This document shows, one piece after another, positions 1 to 8,627 of a stretch of DNA of 64,000 bases; the first letter of the stretch is position 1, and each line of letters starts with the position of its first letter. Below the pieces are notes generated by a model, which saw nothing but the letters and a program-made list of their open reading frames with translations, ran no database searches and had not been told where the DNA came from. Made by a program: the position numbers and the translations under genes. The stretch covers positions 248,001 to 312,000 of the forward strand of contig NZ_BCXG01000001.1 in assembly GCF_001894985.1 (NCBI RefSeq). Reading direction: 5' to 3'. The DNA is from Rhodococcus tukisamuensis NBRC 100609 (GTDB taxonomy: Bacteria; Actinomycetota; Actinomycetes; Mycobacteriales; Mycobacteriaceae).

Positions 1-699
1 GGCGATGGCGACGGCGCAGCTGGCCTTGACCCAGAACGGCATCGCGGTGTCGGCGGTGATGGTCCCGTGTGCGACCAGCGCCAGGAAGATCACGCCCATC
101 GTCTTCTGCGCGTCGTTGGTGCCGTGCGCCAGCGAGACCAGGGAGGCCGAGCCGACCTGGCCGAGCCGGAACCCGGTGTTCTTCTGGCCGTCGGGGACGT
201 TGGCGGTGATCCGGTAGATCAGCCAGGTGCCGACGGTCGCGATCAGTCCGGCCACCACCGGGGCCAGGATCGCGGGCACCACGACCTTGCTGAGCACGCC
301 GTCCCACACCACCCCGTTCACCCCGAGCGAGGCGATCGAGGCGCCGATCAGGCCGCCGAACAGTGCGTGCGACGAGCTGGACGGAATGCCGAACAGCCAG
401 GTGAGCAGGTTCCAGAGGATGCCGCCGACGAGTCCGGCGAAGACGATGATCAGCAGGGCCTCGCCGCTGACCGTGTCGAGGTTGACGACGCCCTTCGCGA
501 CGGTGGCGGCGACCTCGACGGAGAGGAACGCGCCGACCAGGTTCAGGGTTGCGGAAAGCGCCACCGCGACCTTGGGTCTCAGTGCCCCGGTGGCGATGGA
601 CGTTGCCATCGCGTTGCCGGTGTCGTGGAAGCCGTTGGTGAAGTCGAACCCGAGGGCTGTGACGACCACGACGAGAAGAACGATGAGTTCCGCGTTCAC
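1..699 (-). CDS. pit: Pit-family inorganic phosphate transporter, C-terminus off window
   Basis: This is an integral-membrane low-affinity phosphate permease (PF01384) expected in the cytoplasmic membrane. The 233 visible codons run from a GTG start at 699, preceded by GGAGGA at 709-714, to the window edge, so the C-terminal part is missing. Both signature motifs of the family are visible. One near residue 20 reads GFDFTNGFHDTGNAM, and one in the second half reads SLAHGTNDAQKTMG. Hydrophobic helices surround them. The gene is divergent from the ABC-importer operon. In M. tuberculosis the corresponding gene (pitA, Rv0545c) also lies beside the glyoxalase/menB region, which fits the synteny seen further on. 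Confidence in the family is high; substrate preference is inferred from the family. Confidence 0.93.
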   Translation of the reverse strand, partial: MNAELIVLLVVVVTALGFDFTNGFHDTGNAMATSIATGALRPKVAVALSATLNLVGAFLSVEVAATVAKGVVNLDTVSGEALLIIVFAGLVGGILWNLLTWLFGIPSSSSHALFGGLIGASIASLGVNGVVWDGVLSKVVVPAILAPVVAGLIATVGTWLIYRITANVPDGQKNTGFRLGQVGSASLVSLAHGTNDAQKTMGVIFLALVAHGTITADTAMPFWVKASCAVAIA

Positions 700-1068
700 G
701 GGCTAGATCCTCCGTTACGAAACCGTAAAAGTCGAGCCAGTAGGCGCCGTCTGGGAGTGCGCTTCCGCACACGGAGCGGGTATCGTCCTGGCCCTTTTTC
801 CATAACCGGTGTACAGGCCGCTGTCGACCCGGACGGGAGTGTGGATCGTCACAGCCCGAGCTGGCGTGTGGGCGGGCTCACTCGGATGTCTCACTCACCG
901 GGACCTGCCCCGGGCTGGGGGTTCGCGCTGGCTACCTTCCTCGAATCGAGTGACGCAGAACACGTTGCCCGACGGCTGATTCGACGGGCCGGCATGGCCA
1001 CCGGCCGAGAGTTCGCCAGTCCAGACCAGTGCGGCCCCACCCGGGCAGGCGAGAAGGAGACACCGAAC
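700..1068. promoter_or_regulatory. Divergent intergenic region between pit and the binding-protein gene
   Basis: This 369-bp gap must carry the promoters for pit (leftward) and the ABC-importer operon (rightward). I see no convincing open frame. A small inverted repeat, TTACG-AAAC-CGTAA, lies at about 714-727 next to the pit ribosome-binding site. The ribosome-binding site of the next gene, GAAGGAGA, is at 1053-1060. I could not assign -10/-35 boxes with confidence. Confidence 0.4.
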
Positions 1069-2490
1069 GTGAAACGAAAGAACACGGCCAAGCTGATGGC
1101 CGCGCTGGCCTTGTCGGCGACGCTTGTCACGGGCTGCGCGACGGACCGGGGTGGGGATGCCGGCGTGCCGGTCGCCGGGGGCAGTGCGGCGGGCACCGAG
1201 GCGGCGGCGTCGTCTGACACGAAGTTCGGCACCCTGGACTCGCCGTGTGGCACGGGCGACGCGAAGGGCGCGACCGAGCAGGGCGTCACCGACACCGAGA
1301 TCAAGATCGGATACGGCGACGACCGCGGCTACGCGCAGAGCCCCGGTCTGAACAAGGAGATGTCCGACGCCGTCGCCGCGATGATCGACTGGTGCAACGA
1401 TCAGGGCGGCATCAACGGCCGCAAGATCGTAGGCACCGACTACGACGCCGCCATGACGCAGGCCAACACCGTCATGCAGGAGGCCTGCCGCTCCGAGTTC
1501 ATGCTGGTCGGTCACGGCTTCGCGATGGACCAGACCGCCGAGCAGACCCGCGTCGCCTGCAACCTCGCGGCGGTGCCCGGGTTCACCGTCTCGCCGGAGG
1601 CCGCCAACGGCCCGATGTCCTTCCAGGGTGTGCCGTTCCCGGTCGACTACGCGAACGGCTCGGCGTGGTTCCAGATGGGCGAGCTGCGCCCCGACCTCAA
1701 GACCGAGTTCGACCTGGTCGGCTCCACCATGCCCACGATCATCACCTCGCTGACCAAGGTGCGCTCGATCGCGGAGGCGGCCGGGTTCAAGCTCAAGGAC
1801 TGCGGCGTCACGCTCAACTACCAGGGCGAGCCCAGCTACGTGCCGTTCGCCGAGAAGTACAAGCAGTGCGGCGTCAAGGGCCTGTGGACCTCCCGCTCGC
1901 CGGTCCCCAACGAGTTCAACTTCTTCAAGGCGATCGACCAGGCCGGCATCGACCCGGTGATCCTCGGCGAGGCCACCTGGTACGGCAACTCCGCGCAGAC
2001 CTTCAACTCCGGCAGCGGCGTCCTGGACAACCTCAACGCCGGCATGACCTTCCAGATGCTCGAGAACGCGGACAAGGTCCCGGCCGTCAAGAAGTACCTG
2101 GACCTGGTCTCCGCCGAGGGCGGCAAGACCGCGCTGCTGGGCATGCAGTCCACTTCCTCGTTCCTGCTCTGGGCCACCGCGGCCAAGGAGTGCGGCTCGG
2201 ACCTGACCCGTCAGTGCATGGTCGACGAGCTCGCCAAGATCCACGACTGGGACGGCGGCGGACTGCACGCGGCCACCGACCCCGGCAAGAACATCCCGGC
2301 CAAGTGCGGCCTGATGGTCGAGCTGACCGGTGACAAGTACACCCAGGCGTTCCCCAGCGTGACGGGCGAGTTCAAGTGCGACGACGCGTACCTGGTCAAG
2401 ACCGACCAGTCGACCTGGGGCACGGACCTCGGGCCCGACCGGGTCGCTACGAAGTTCCTCGGACCGAATGTGATCAAGCCGCAGGCCTGA
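1069..2490 (+). CDS. ABC transporter substrate-binding lipoprotein, branched-chain amino acid type
   Basis: This is a 473-residue extracytoplasmic binding protein of the Peripla_BP_6 (LivJ/LivK) type. It is anchored as a lipoprotein and feeds the permease and ATPases encoded just downstream. The GTG start at 1069 sits 8 nt after GAAGGAGA. The N-terminus is a lysine/arginine-rich signal peptide ending in a lipobox LVTGC about 23 residues in, followed by a low-complexity Ala/Gly/Ser linker. The mature part opens with a motif typical of the family (TDTEIKIGYGDD). It is longer than typical LivK proteins. The upstream open frame extends far 5' of this start but carries no signal peptide there, so it is not used. 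The ligand cannot be told from sequence; amino acids, amides or other small acids are all possible. Confidence 0.9.
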   Translation: MKRKNTAKLMAALALSATLVTGCATDRGGDAGVPVAGGSAAGTEAAASSDTKFGTLDSPCGTGDAKGATEQGVTDTEIKIGYGDDRGYAQSPGLNKEMSDAVAAMIDWCNDQGGINGRKIVGTDYDAAMTQANTVMQEACRSEFMLVGHGFAMDQTAEQTRVACNLAAVPGFTVSPEAANGPMSFQGVPFPVDYANGSAWFQMGELRPDLKTEFDLVGSTMPTIITSLTKVRSIAEAAGFKLKDCGVTLNYQGEPSYVPFAEKYKQCGVKGLWTSRSPVPNEFNFFKAIDQAGIDPVILGEATWYGNSAQTFNSGSGVLDNLNAGMTFQMLENADKVPAVKKYLDLVSAEGGKTALLGMQSTSSFLLWATAAKECGSDLTRQCMVDELAKIHDWDGGGLHAATDPGKNIPAKCGLMVELTGDKYTQAFPSVTGEFKCDDAYLVKTDQSTWGTDLGPDRVATKFLGPNVIKPQA

Positions 2491-2509
2491 CCCACAGTTC
2501 GCTCCTCTC

Positions 2510-2542
2510 GACGGAGGGCGGCGGATTCCGCCGCCCTCCGTC
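2510..2542 (+). terminator. Intercistronic hairpin after the binding-protein gene
   Basis: A perfect 15-bp stem (2510-2524 with 2528-2542) with a 3-nt ATT loop lies in the 71-bp gap between the binding-protein and permease genes. No U-tract follows. Such a hairpin commonly acts as a partial terminator or 3'-end stabiliser, giving more binding protein than permease. Confidence 0.7.
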
Positions 2543-2561
2543 CTAGAACAAGGGTTCTCAC

Positions 2562-4886
2562 ATGGACACTTTCGTGACGTTCACGATCCTGGGCCTCGTG
2601 CTCGGGTCCGTGTACGCGATCGCAGCCTCCGGGCTGGTGCTCACCTACAACACCTCAGGCATCTTCAACTTCGCGCACGGCGCCCAGGCGATGCTCGGCG
2701 CGTTCCTCTACTGGCAGCTGCGCGTCGGCTGGAACCTGCCCACCCCGCTCGCCCTGCTGATCGTGCTCGGTGTCTTCGGTCCGCTCATGGGACTGGCGCT
2801 GTACTTCCTCATCATGCGGGGCCTGCGGGACACCGCGGAGGTCACCAAGATCGTGGTGACCGTCTCGATCATGCTCGGCATGCTGTTCCTCTCGCAGTGG
2901 TTCTGGCACCCCGAGGAGCCGCGCACCCTGACGATGTTCTTCGGCGACAACAGCAAGGTCTCCTTCTTCGGCGCCACCGTCCGCTACCACGAGATCCTCT
3001 GCCTCGTCGCGGCCGTCGCCATCGCGGTGGGCCTGCGGCTGCTCTTCACCCGCACCCGGATGGGCGCGACCATGCGCGGCGTCGTGGACGACCCGGACCT
3101 GCTGCGGCTGAGCGGGCACAACCCCGAGCGGATCGCCGGCTTCTCCTGGGCACTGAGCTCGATGCTGGCCGTCCTCGCCGGCATCCTCGTCACCCCGATC
3201 AGCGGCGGCACCCTCGAGGCAAACCTGTTGACCCTGTTGGTGATCGACGCCTTCGCGGCCGCGATGTTCGGTCGGTTGCGCAGCATCCCGCGCACCTTCG
3301 TCGGCGCCGTGGTGCTCGGACTGGCCGGCACCTACCTGCTGGGGTACGCGCCGACCACCTGGACGTGGACGTCGAACCTGCGGGTCTCGCTGCCGATGAT
3401 CGCGCTGTTCGTGGTGCTGATCGTGCTGCCGCAGGACCGGTTGCGCGGCGCCGCCGTCCGCACCCGGGAGCGGTACCACGTGCCCAGCGTGCGCAAGGCC
3501 GTCGCGTGGGGCGCGGCCCTGATCGTGATCGTGTACCTGATCCGCCTGCTCATGGTGGAGTCCGCGATCTCGACGCTCACGATCGGCATCACCTTCGCGA
3601 TCGTCGCGCTGTCACTGACCGTGCTCACCGGGTACGCGGGCGAGATGAATCTGGCGCCACTGTCGTTCGGCGCGGTCGCCACGATCGTGGTGTACCACTT
3701 CGGGATCTCCGGCTCGGGCCTGGCGCAGCGCCTCACCGTGCTGGGTGTGGTGCTCGGCGTCCTGGTGGCGGCACTGGTCGGCGGCCTGGTCGCGCTGCCC
3801 GCACTGCGTCTGCGTGGCCTGTACCTGGCGCTCGCGACCATGGCGTTCGGCGTGTTCCTGTCCAACATGGTGCTGCGTGACACCACCGAGCACGAGCTGT
3901 TCGGGGTGAAGTTCTCCATCTTCACCGGTGGCTCCCTGGTGATCCCGCCGCTGAAGGTGGGCCCGCTTGACCTGGACAACGAGACCACCTTCCTGATGAC
4001 CGCGACGGTGCTGTTCGCCGTGCTCGGCGTCGCGGTGGTGGCGCTGCGCAACAGTGGCTACGGCCGGCGGCTGGCCGCGATGAAGGACAGCCCGGCCGCG
4101 TCCGCGATGCTCGGCCAGAACCTGGTCAAGCTCAAGCTCAGCGTGTTCATGATCTCCGCCGCCATCGCGGGCCTCGGCGGCATCCTGATGTCGAGTGCGA
4201 TGGGCGCGGTCTCCGGCGACAGCTTCACCATCATCATCAGCCTGTCGCTGCTGATGCTGACCGTCGTCGCGGGCATCGGCTACGTCAGCGGCGCCTTCTT
4301 CGGCGGCGTCATGGCCGGCGTCGGTTTCGCGATCATCATGGTCTCGTTCAACAACCTCGCGAAGGCGCAGCCCGAACTCGAGGGGCTGTACCTGCTGCTC
4401 GGCAACATCGCCGCGGTCAGCCCCGCGCTGATCGGTATCGGCGTCGGGCACAACCCGTCCGGCAGCGTGCACCAGGTGGTCGAGGGCTACCGCACCCTGC
4501 GCAACGCCAAGCCCGTGCTGTTCGGCGGCGCCGCGTTCGTGGCAGTGCTGTACGTGCTGGCGCTGACCGGGATGCTCGACAACTGGTGGTTCGCGTCGCT
4601 GACCATCGCGACGGTGTTCCTGCTCCCGGTGATCGGCCAGATGGTGATGCCCGCCGCGGTCCTGGGCGAGGAGGAGCTGGCCCGGCGGCGCACCACGCCG
4701 CCGGAACTGGTCGGTATCGACGAGCCCTACACCGAGGAGGGCCGGATCCGGCTGGACAACGAACTCGGCCTGCCCGCAGTGACGGTTCCGCCCGTCCGGG
4801 CGCTGCCCGCGGCGAGCCCGGTCGTCCAGCCCGCCGTCAACGTGACGGAAACGGTGAAGGAGTTGACTGTCAATGGGGTCTCGTGA
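2562..4886 (+). CDS. Fused LivH-LivM ABC transporter permease
   Basis: This 774-residue membrane protein combines both permease subunits of a branched-chain amino acid importer in one chain. Residues about 1-290 form a LivH-type domain: near the N-terminus is GLVLTYNTSGIFNFAHGAQA, the LivH hallmark. Residues about 305-640 form a LivM-type domain with the LTGYAGEMNLAPLSFGA motif and a later EAA-like segment (GYGRRLAAMKDSPAASAMLG). A C-terminal extension of about 130 residues follows, with roughly two more membrane helices and a hydrophilic tail. LivH and LivM are usually separate proteins, so fusion plus extension is notable. The last 14 nt overlap the start of the ATPase gene, pointing to translational coupling. 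Confidence 0.9.
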   Translation: MDTFVTFTILGLVLGSVYAIAASGLVLTYNTSGIFNFAHGAQAMLGAFLYWQLRVGWNLPTPLALLIVLGVFGPLMGLALYFLIMRGLRDTAEVTKIVVTVSIMLGMLFLSQWFWHPEEPRTLTMFFGDNSKVSFFGATVRYHEILCLVAAVAIAVGLRLLFTRTRMGATMRGVVDDPDLLRLSGHNPERIAGFSWALSSMLAVLAGILVTPISGGTLEANLLTLLVIDAFAAAMFGRLRSIPRTFVGAVVLGLAGTYLLGYAPTTWTWTSNLRVSLPMIALFVVLIVLPQDRLRGAAVRTRERYHVPSVRKAVAWGAALIVIVYLIRLLMVESAISTLTIGITFAIVALSLTVLTGYAGEMNLAPLSFGAVATIVVYHFGISGSGLAQRLTVLGVVLGVLVAALVGGLVALPALRLRGLYLALATMAFGVFLSNMVLRDTTEHELFGVKFSIFTGGSLVIPPLKVGPLDLDNETTFLMTATVLFAVLGVAVVALRNSGYGRRLAAMKDSPAASAMLGQNLVKLKLSVFMISAAIAGLGGILMSSAMGAVSGDSFTIIISLSLLMLTVVAGIGYVSGAFFGGVMAGVGFAIIMVSFNNLAKAQPELEGLYLLLGNIAAVSPALIGIGVGHNPSGSVHQVVEGYRTLRNAKPVLFGGAAFVAVLYVLALTGMLDNWWFASLTIATVFLLPVIGQMVMPAAVLGEEELARRRTTPPELVGIDEPYTEEGRIRLDNELGLPAVTVPPVRALPAASPVVQPAVNVTETVKELTVNGVS

Positions 4887-5634
4887 GTTGCCGGATCCGG
4901 CCACCCCGCTGCTCGAAACACGGGGCATCACCGTCCGATTCGGTGGGCACACCGCGGTGGACGAGGCCAGCATCGCGGTGCACCGCGGCACCGTCACCGG
5001 CCTGATCGGACCCAACGGCGCCGGCAAGACGACACTGTTCAACACCGTCACCGGTCTGCAGAAGCCGACCAGTGGTCAGGTGTTGATCGACGGCGTCGAC
5101 GTCACCCGGAAGGCGCCGTACAAGCGGGCGCACATGGGCCTGGCCCGGACCTTCCAGCGGCTGGAACTGTTCCTGTCGCTGTCGGTGCGGGACAACCTTC
5201 GGGTCGCCGGCGACATCCACCGCAGCGGCACCCGGCGCAGGTACGACGTCGAGGCGGAGACCGACCGGCTGCTCGAGCTCACGGGTCTGGCGGACGTTGC
5301 GCACCAGGATGTCTCGGACATCCCCACCGGCCGGGCTCGCGTCGTCGAGGTGGCCCGCGCGTTGATGACGGACCCGCGGGTACTGCTCCTCGACGAGCCG
5401 GCGTCCGGGCAGACGGAGAAGGAGACGGACGACTTCGCCGAGCTGTTGGTGCGGCTGGCGTCGGACGGTCTCGCCATCTGCCTCGTCGAGCACGACCTGC
5501 CGCTGGTGATGCGGGTGTGCTCGCAGATCCACGTGCTGGACTACGGCGCCCTGATCGCGTCGGGAACCCCGCAGCAGGTGCAGAAGGATCCCGCGGTGAT
5601 CGCCGCGTACATCGGAACGGAGGCGGTGGCATGA
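4873..5634 (+). CDS. livG: ABC transporter ATPase, LivG type
   Basis: This is a 253-residue cytoplasmic ATPase that energises the importer with LivF. Walker A is GPNGAGKTT. The LivG feature KRAHMGLARTFQRLELF follows the Q-loop region. Walker B and the catalytic Glu lie in VLLLDEPASG, and the switch His in CLVEHDLPLVM. The usual LSGGQ signature is replaced by a diverged segment, DIPTGRARVVEVARAL, in which S-G-G is not conserved. The ATG at 4873 overlaps the permease gene by 14 nt, and the stop overlaps the next gene as ATGA. The degenerate signature motif is the odd feature; the partner LivF has a canonical one. Confidence 0.9.
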   Translation: MGSRELPDPATPLLETRGITVRFGGHTAVDEASIAVHRGTVTGLIGPNGAGKTTLFNTVTGLQKPTSGQVLIDGVDVTRKAPYKRAHMGLARTFQRLELFLSLSVRDNLRVAGDIHRSGTRRRYDVEAETDRLLELTGLADVAHQDVSDIPTGRARVVEVARALMTDPRVLLLDEPASGQTEKETDDFAELLVRLASDGLAICLVEHDLPLVMRVCSQIHVLDYGALIASGTPQQVQKDPAVIAAYIGTEAVA

Positions 5635-6374
5635 CGGCACCGGCGATCGACACGTCGAATCCCTCGGCAGCGCACCCGGAACCGTTGCTGGAGCTGGTCG
5701 GGGTGCGGGCCGCCTACGGTCCCATCGAGGTGCTGCGCGGGGTGGACCTCGCGCTGTACCCGGGAACCGTCGTCGCGTTGCTCGGGCCCAACGGCGGCGG
5801 CAAGACGACGACGTTGAAGGTGTGCTCGGGGATCATGCCCGTGTCCGCAGGCGAGTTCCGGCTCGCGGGCCGGTGCGTCAACGGCGTCGACGCCTCCGAG
5901 CTCGCCCGACTGGGCATCTGCACCATCCCCGAGGGCCGCGGGGTGTTCGCCAACCTCACGGTGCGTGAGAACCTCTGGGTGGCAACGGGTACCGGCGCCA
6001 GCCTCAAGGACCTCGAGGCCGCCGCGTACGAGCGCTTCCCGATCCTCGGCAAGCGTCGCCACCAGATCGCCGGCTCGATGTCCGGCGGCGAGCAGCAGAT
6101 GCTCGCGCTGTCCCGCGCACTGGGGACGGCACCGACCGTGCTGTTGCTCGACGAGCTCTCGATGGGCCTGGCACCTCGGGTGGTCACCGAGATGTACGAC
6201 ATCGTCGGACAACTCGTCGAGGAGGGACTGTCGATCCTCGTCGCCGAGCAGTTCGCCCGTGCCGTGCTGCCGATCGCAACCTCCGCGGCGCTGATGCTGC
6301 AGGGCCGGGTGGTCCGCAGCGGGGACCCGCAGGAAATCGACCGTGAACTATCTACCAGTTACCTAGGAGGATGA
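5631..6374 (+). CDS. livF: ABC transporter ATPase, LivF type
   Basis: This is the 247-residue second ATPase of the importer. It starts at the ATG within the ATGA overlap with livG at 5631. Walker A is GPNGGGKTT, the signature is MSGGEQQMLALSRAL, Walker B is VLLLDELSMGLAP, and the switch region is VAEQFARAVL. The LivF hallmark IPEGRGVFANLTVRENL is present in the middle. The first 20 residues are a non-conserved, Pro/Ser-rich extension. It likely pairs with the degenerate LivG so that one ATP site is canonical. The gene ends inside the ribosome-binding region of the following small membrane-protein gene. Confidence 0.92.
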   Translation: MTAPAIDTSNPSAAHPEPLLELVGVRAAYGPIEVLRGVDLALYPGTVVALLGPNGGGKTTTLKVCSGIMPVSAGEFRLAGRCVNGVDASELARLGICTIPEGRGVFANLTVRENLWVATGTGASLKDLEAAAYERFPILGKRRHQIAGSMSGGEQQMLALSRALGTAPTVLLLDELSMGLAPRVVTEMYDIVGQLVEEGLSILVAEQFARAVLPIATSAALMLQGRVVRSGDPQEIDRELSTSYLGG

Positions 6375-6376
6375 CG

Positions 6377-6730
6377 ATGACCGCACTCGCGCAGGACCGT
6401 CGTGAGCAGTTCAAGAAGGACGTGTCCGAGTTGAAGTTGAAGTCCGGCGGCAGTGGCGGCGACGGCGCGACCCGGATCGTGGGCCTGGCGTTGATGGTGG
6501 TCGGGGCGGTGGCCGCGTTCATCGTCTACCTGTCCTCGCTCACCCAGTCCGACCTGCGCAACATCGCGTCCTACCAGATCCTGGCGACCGCGTTCCTCGC
6601 GGTGACCGTGATCGGCGCGGCGTTGTACCTGGCCGGCGCGGTCGCGAAGGTGCTGCGGCTGTGGCTGCTGCGTCAGCTCTACGAGGCGCAGGCGCAGACC
6701 GACCAGATCGCCGAGGCACTGCGCAAGTAG
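6377..6730 (+). CDS. Small two-helix membrane protein at the end of the importer operon
   Basis: I do not recognise the family. The 117-residue product has a charged, coiled-coil-like N-terminus (about residues 1-35), two hydrophobic helices (about 35-58 and 70-92) and an amphipathic Gln/Ala-rich C-terminus. Two starts are possible. ATG 6371 abuts AGGAGG (6365-6370) with no spacer, whereas ATG 6377 has a 6-nt spacer and is preferred. The livF stop overlaps this region, so the gene is co-transcribed and probably coupled to the importer. It may be an accessory or assembly subunit of the transporter; that is inference from position only. Confidence 0.75.
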   Translation: MTALAQDRREQFKKDVSELKLKSGGSGGDGATRIVGLALMVVGAVAAFIVYLSSLTQSDLRNIASYQILATAFLAVTVIGAALYLAGAVAKVLRLWLLRQLYEAQAQTDQIAEALRK

Positions 6731-6748
6731 TCGCTCGTCGATGCCCGG

Positions 6749-6791
6749 CCCGGGACCCTGTCGGTCTGACATGTACCGACAGGGTCCCGGG
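6749..6791. terminator. Bidirectional hairpin between convergent genes
   Basis: A perfect 17-bp stem (6749-6765 with 6775-6791) with a 9-nt loop lies between the small membrane-protein gene and the convergent MFS gene. There is no U-run. Its position and symmetry suit a terminator working in both directions. Confidence 0.85.
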
Positions 6792-6792
6792 G

Positions 6793-8394
6793 TCAGCGCC
6801 GGATCCGGCCGCTGGCGAAAAACGCCCCGGCGGTGATCAACGCGGCTACGGCGAAGGCCATGCGCAGCGCCTCGAGTCGTGCGTCGGTGTTGACGGCGAC
6901 TATGGCGTCCGCGGTGGACTCGCTGACCGAGGCTTCGGCGAGCGCCGACCGGAGTTGGGTGTCGGACAGGAAAGGCACGCCCGCAACCAGTTCGGTGCTC
7001 GCCTGCTGTTGCACCGACGGCGGCACCTGCGGGTTGGCCGCGATGCCCGCCGCCACCGATGCGCTGAGGGTGCCGATCAGGACCGAACCGATCAGGGCGG
7101 TGCCCAGCGAGGCGCCGAGATTGGTCGCCGTGTTCTGCAGTCCGCCGACCTCCGGGCTCTGCTCGTCCGGCACCGCGGAGACCGTCACCGCGCCCAGCTG
7201 GGAGGACAGGGCGCCGAGCCCGAAGCCCATCAGCAGCATCGGCACGGCCACCACCGCGGCGTTCGCGCCCGGGTCCATGCCCGCCGCCAGCATCAGGATT
7301 CCCAACAGCATCGACGTCAGCCCGAACCGGACCACGCGACGGGGACTGGCGTGCGGCCACACCTTGGGAATGCCCGCGGCGGCCACCAGCAGCGACACCG
7401 ACAGCGGGAACAGCCGGACACCGGTCTCGAGCGCGTTGAGCTCGAGCACCACCGACAGGAAGAGCGGCACGACGAAGAACACGCCCGCCTGAATCATGAA
7501 CTGGGCGAGGAACATCGTCAGCCCGCCGGTGAGCTGGTCGTTGCGCAGCAGTCGGACGTCGAGCAGCGGCTCGCCGCCGGTCTCGGTCAGGTGCGATTCC
7601 CACCGCAGGAACCCGTAGACCACCAGCATGCCGGCGAGGATCAGCCAGAACGTCGGGGACAGGCCCAGCACCGCGGTCCCGCCGGGATACGGGCGCAGCC
7701 ACCCCCACTCGCTCGACCGCAGGACGCCGTAGACCAGCATGCCCAGGCCCGCCACCGACAGCGCGGAGCCCACCAGGTCGAGCCGTACCCGGCGCGGCGC
7801 CACGTCCTCGATTCGTTTGAGCACCAACAGGATCGCCGCCACCAGGACGACCTCGCCGAGGAAGACGTACCGCCAGGACGCGAACGTGGTGACCGCCCCG
7901 CCGATGAGTGGGCCGGCGGCGACGGCCATGGCGCCCGCCGCGGCGATCAGGCCGTAGGCCCCGGGCCTGCGCTCGGGCGCGAAGTTGGCCGCGACCAGGG
8001 CGACGATGGCCGGCATGATCAGTGCCGCGCCGAGACCCTCGAGCAGGGACCAGCCGATCAGCAGCACCGCCAGGTTCGGTGCCACCGCGGTGGTGAACGA
8101 TCCGATCCCGTACACGACCAGACCGATGCCGAATGCGCGTCGACGACCCAGGATCGTGCCCACCTTGCCGCCGGTGATCATCATCGTCGCCATCACCAGG
8201 GTGTAGAGCGTGATGGCGGTCTGGATGCCGGTGATGGTCGTGCCGATGTCCGACGCCACGGTGGCCATGGACACATTCATCACCGAACTGTCCAGGGTCA
8301 TCAGGAACTGGCCGGCGGCGAGTACCGCCAGCACCAGGCGTGAACCTGAGTGGCCGGTGGCGCTCCCGGCGGGGACCGGTGCCGGGGAACTCAT
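6793..8394 (-). CDS. MFS exporter, DHA2 (14-helix drug:H+ antiporter) type
   Basis: This 533-residue membrane protein has about 14 predicted helices. It belongs to the EmrB/QacA-like DHA2 branch of the major facilitator superfamily. Motif D1 (LDSSVMNVSMATVASDIG) is near residue 35, motif A (GGKVGTILGRRRAFGIG) near residue 77, and a motif-C-like glycine/proline segment (GPLIGGAVTTF) in helix 5. An extracytoplasmic loop rich in Ser/Gln lies before the last helix, as is usual in this group. It is divergent from the glutamate decarboxylase gene across a 233-bp gap carrying an inverted repeat. It could export drugs or metabolites; nothing in the sequence fixes the substrate. Confidence 0.9.
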   Translation of the reverse strand: MSSPAPVPAGSATGHSGSRLVLAVLAAGQFLMTLDSSVMNVSMATVASDIGTTITGIQTAITLYTLVMATMMITGGKVGTILGRRRAFGIGLVVYGIGSFTTAVAPNLAVLLIGWSLLEGLGAALIMPAIVALVAANFAPERRPGAYGLIAAAGAMAVAAGPLIGGAVTTFASWRYVFLGEVVLVAAILLVLKRIEDVAPRRVRLDLVGSALSVAGLGMLVYGVLRSSEWGWLRPYPGGTAVLGLSPTFWLILAGMLVVYGFLRWESHLTETGGEPLLDVRLLRNDQLTGGLTMFLAQFMIQAGVFFVVPLFLSVVLELNALETGVRLFPLSVSLLVAAAGIPKVWPHASPRRVVRFGLTSMLLGILMLAAGMDPGANAAVVAVPMLLMGFGLGALSSQLGAVTVSAVPDEQSPEVGGLQNTATNLGASLGTALIGSVLIGTLSASVAAGIAANPQVPPSVQQQASTELVAGVPFLSDTQLRSALAEASVSESTADAIVAVNTDARLEALRMAFAVAALITAGAFFASGRIRR

Positions 8395-8517
8395 GATCGC
8401 TCAACAGTCACTTTTGTCGCCTCGCCGTCCTCGGTCGCCGCGTGATCGCCGGACGCCCTGGTCTGGAGCGGTGCGCCGGTCAGCTTCGTCGATTGTCGCC
8501 CCGCGCGGCCAACGGCG

Positions 8518-8540
8518 GATTCATCCGGCTCGGGTGAATC
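8518..8540. promoter_or_regulatory. Candidate operator (10-bp inverted repeat) between MFS and gad genes
   Basis: GATTCATCCG and CGGGTGAATC form 10-bp arms around a 3-nt centre, with one mismatch. The site lies in the divergent 233-bp gap, where a dimeric repressor could control both genes. No regulator gene is adjacent, so the binding protein is unknown. Confidence 0.45.
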
Positions 8541-8627
8541 GGCAGCCAGGCCGTGACTGCTGCCCTTAGGCTGACAGAGCGGCGCTGGTCGTGTTCGCGT
8601 CGCTACCCGGACCTGACCGGAGGCACC

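Noticed and set aside
67-1068. Long 5' extension of the binding-protein frame
   Set aside because: It overlaps pit on the other strand, and the lipoprotein signal peptide only makes sense with the GTG at 1069 and its ribosome-binding site.
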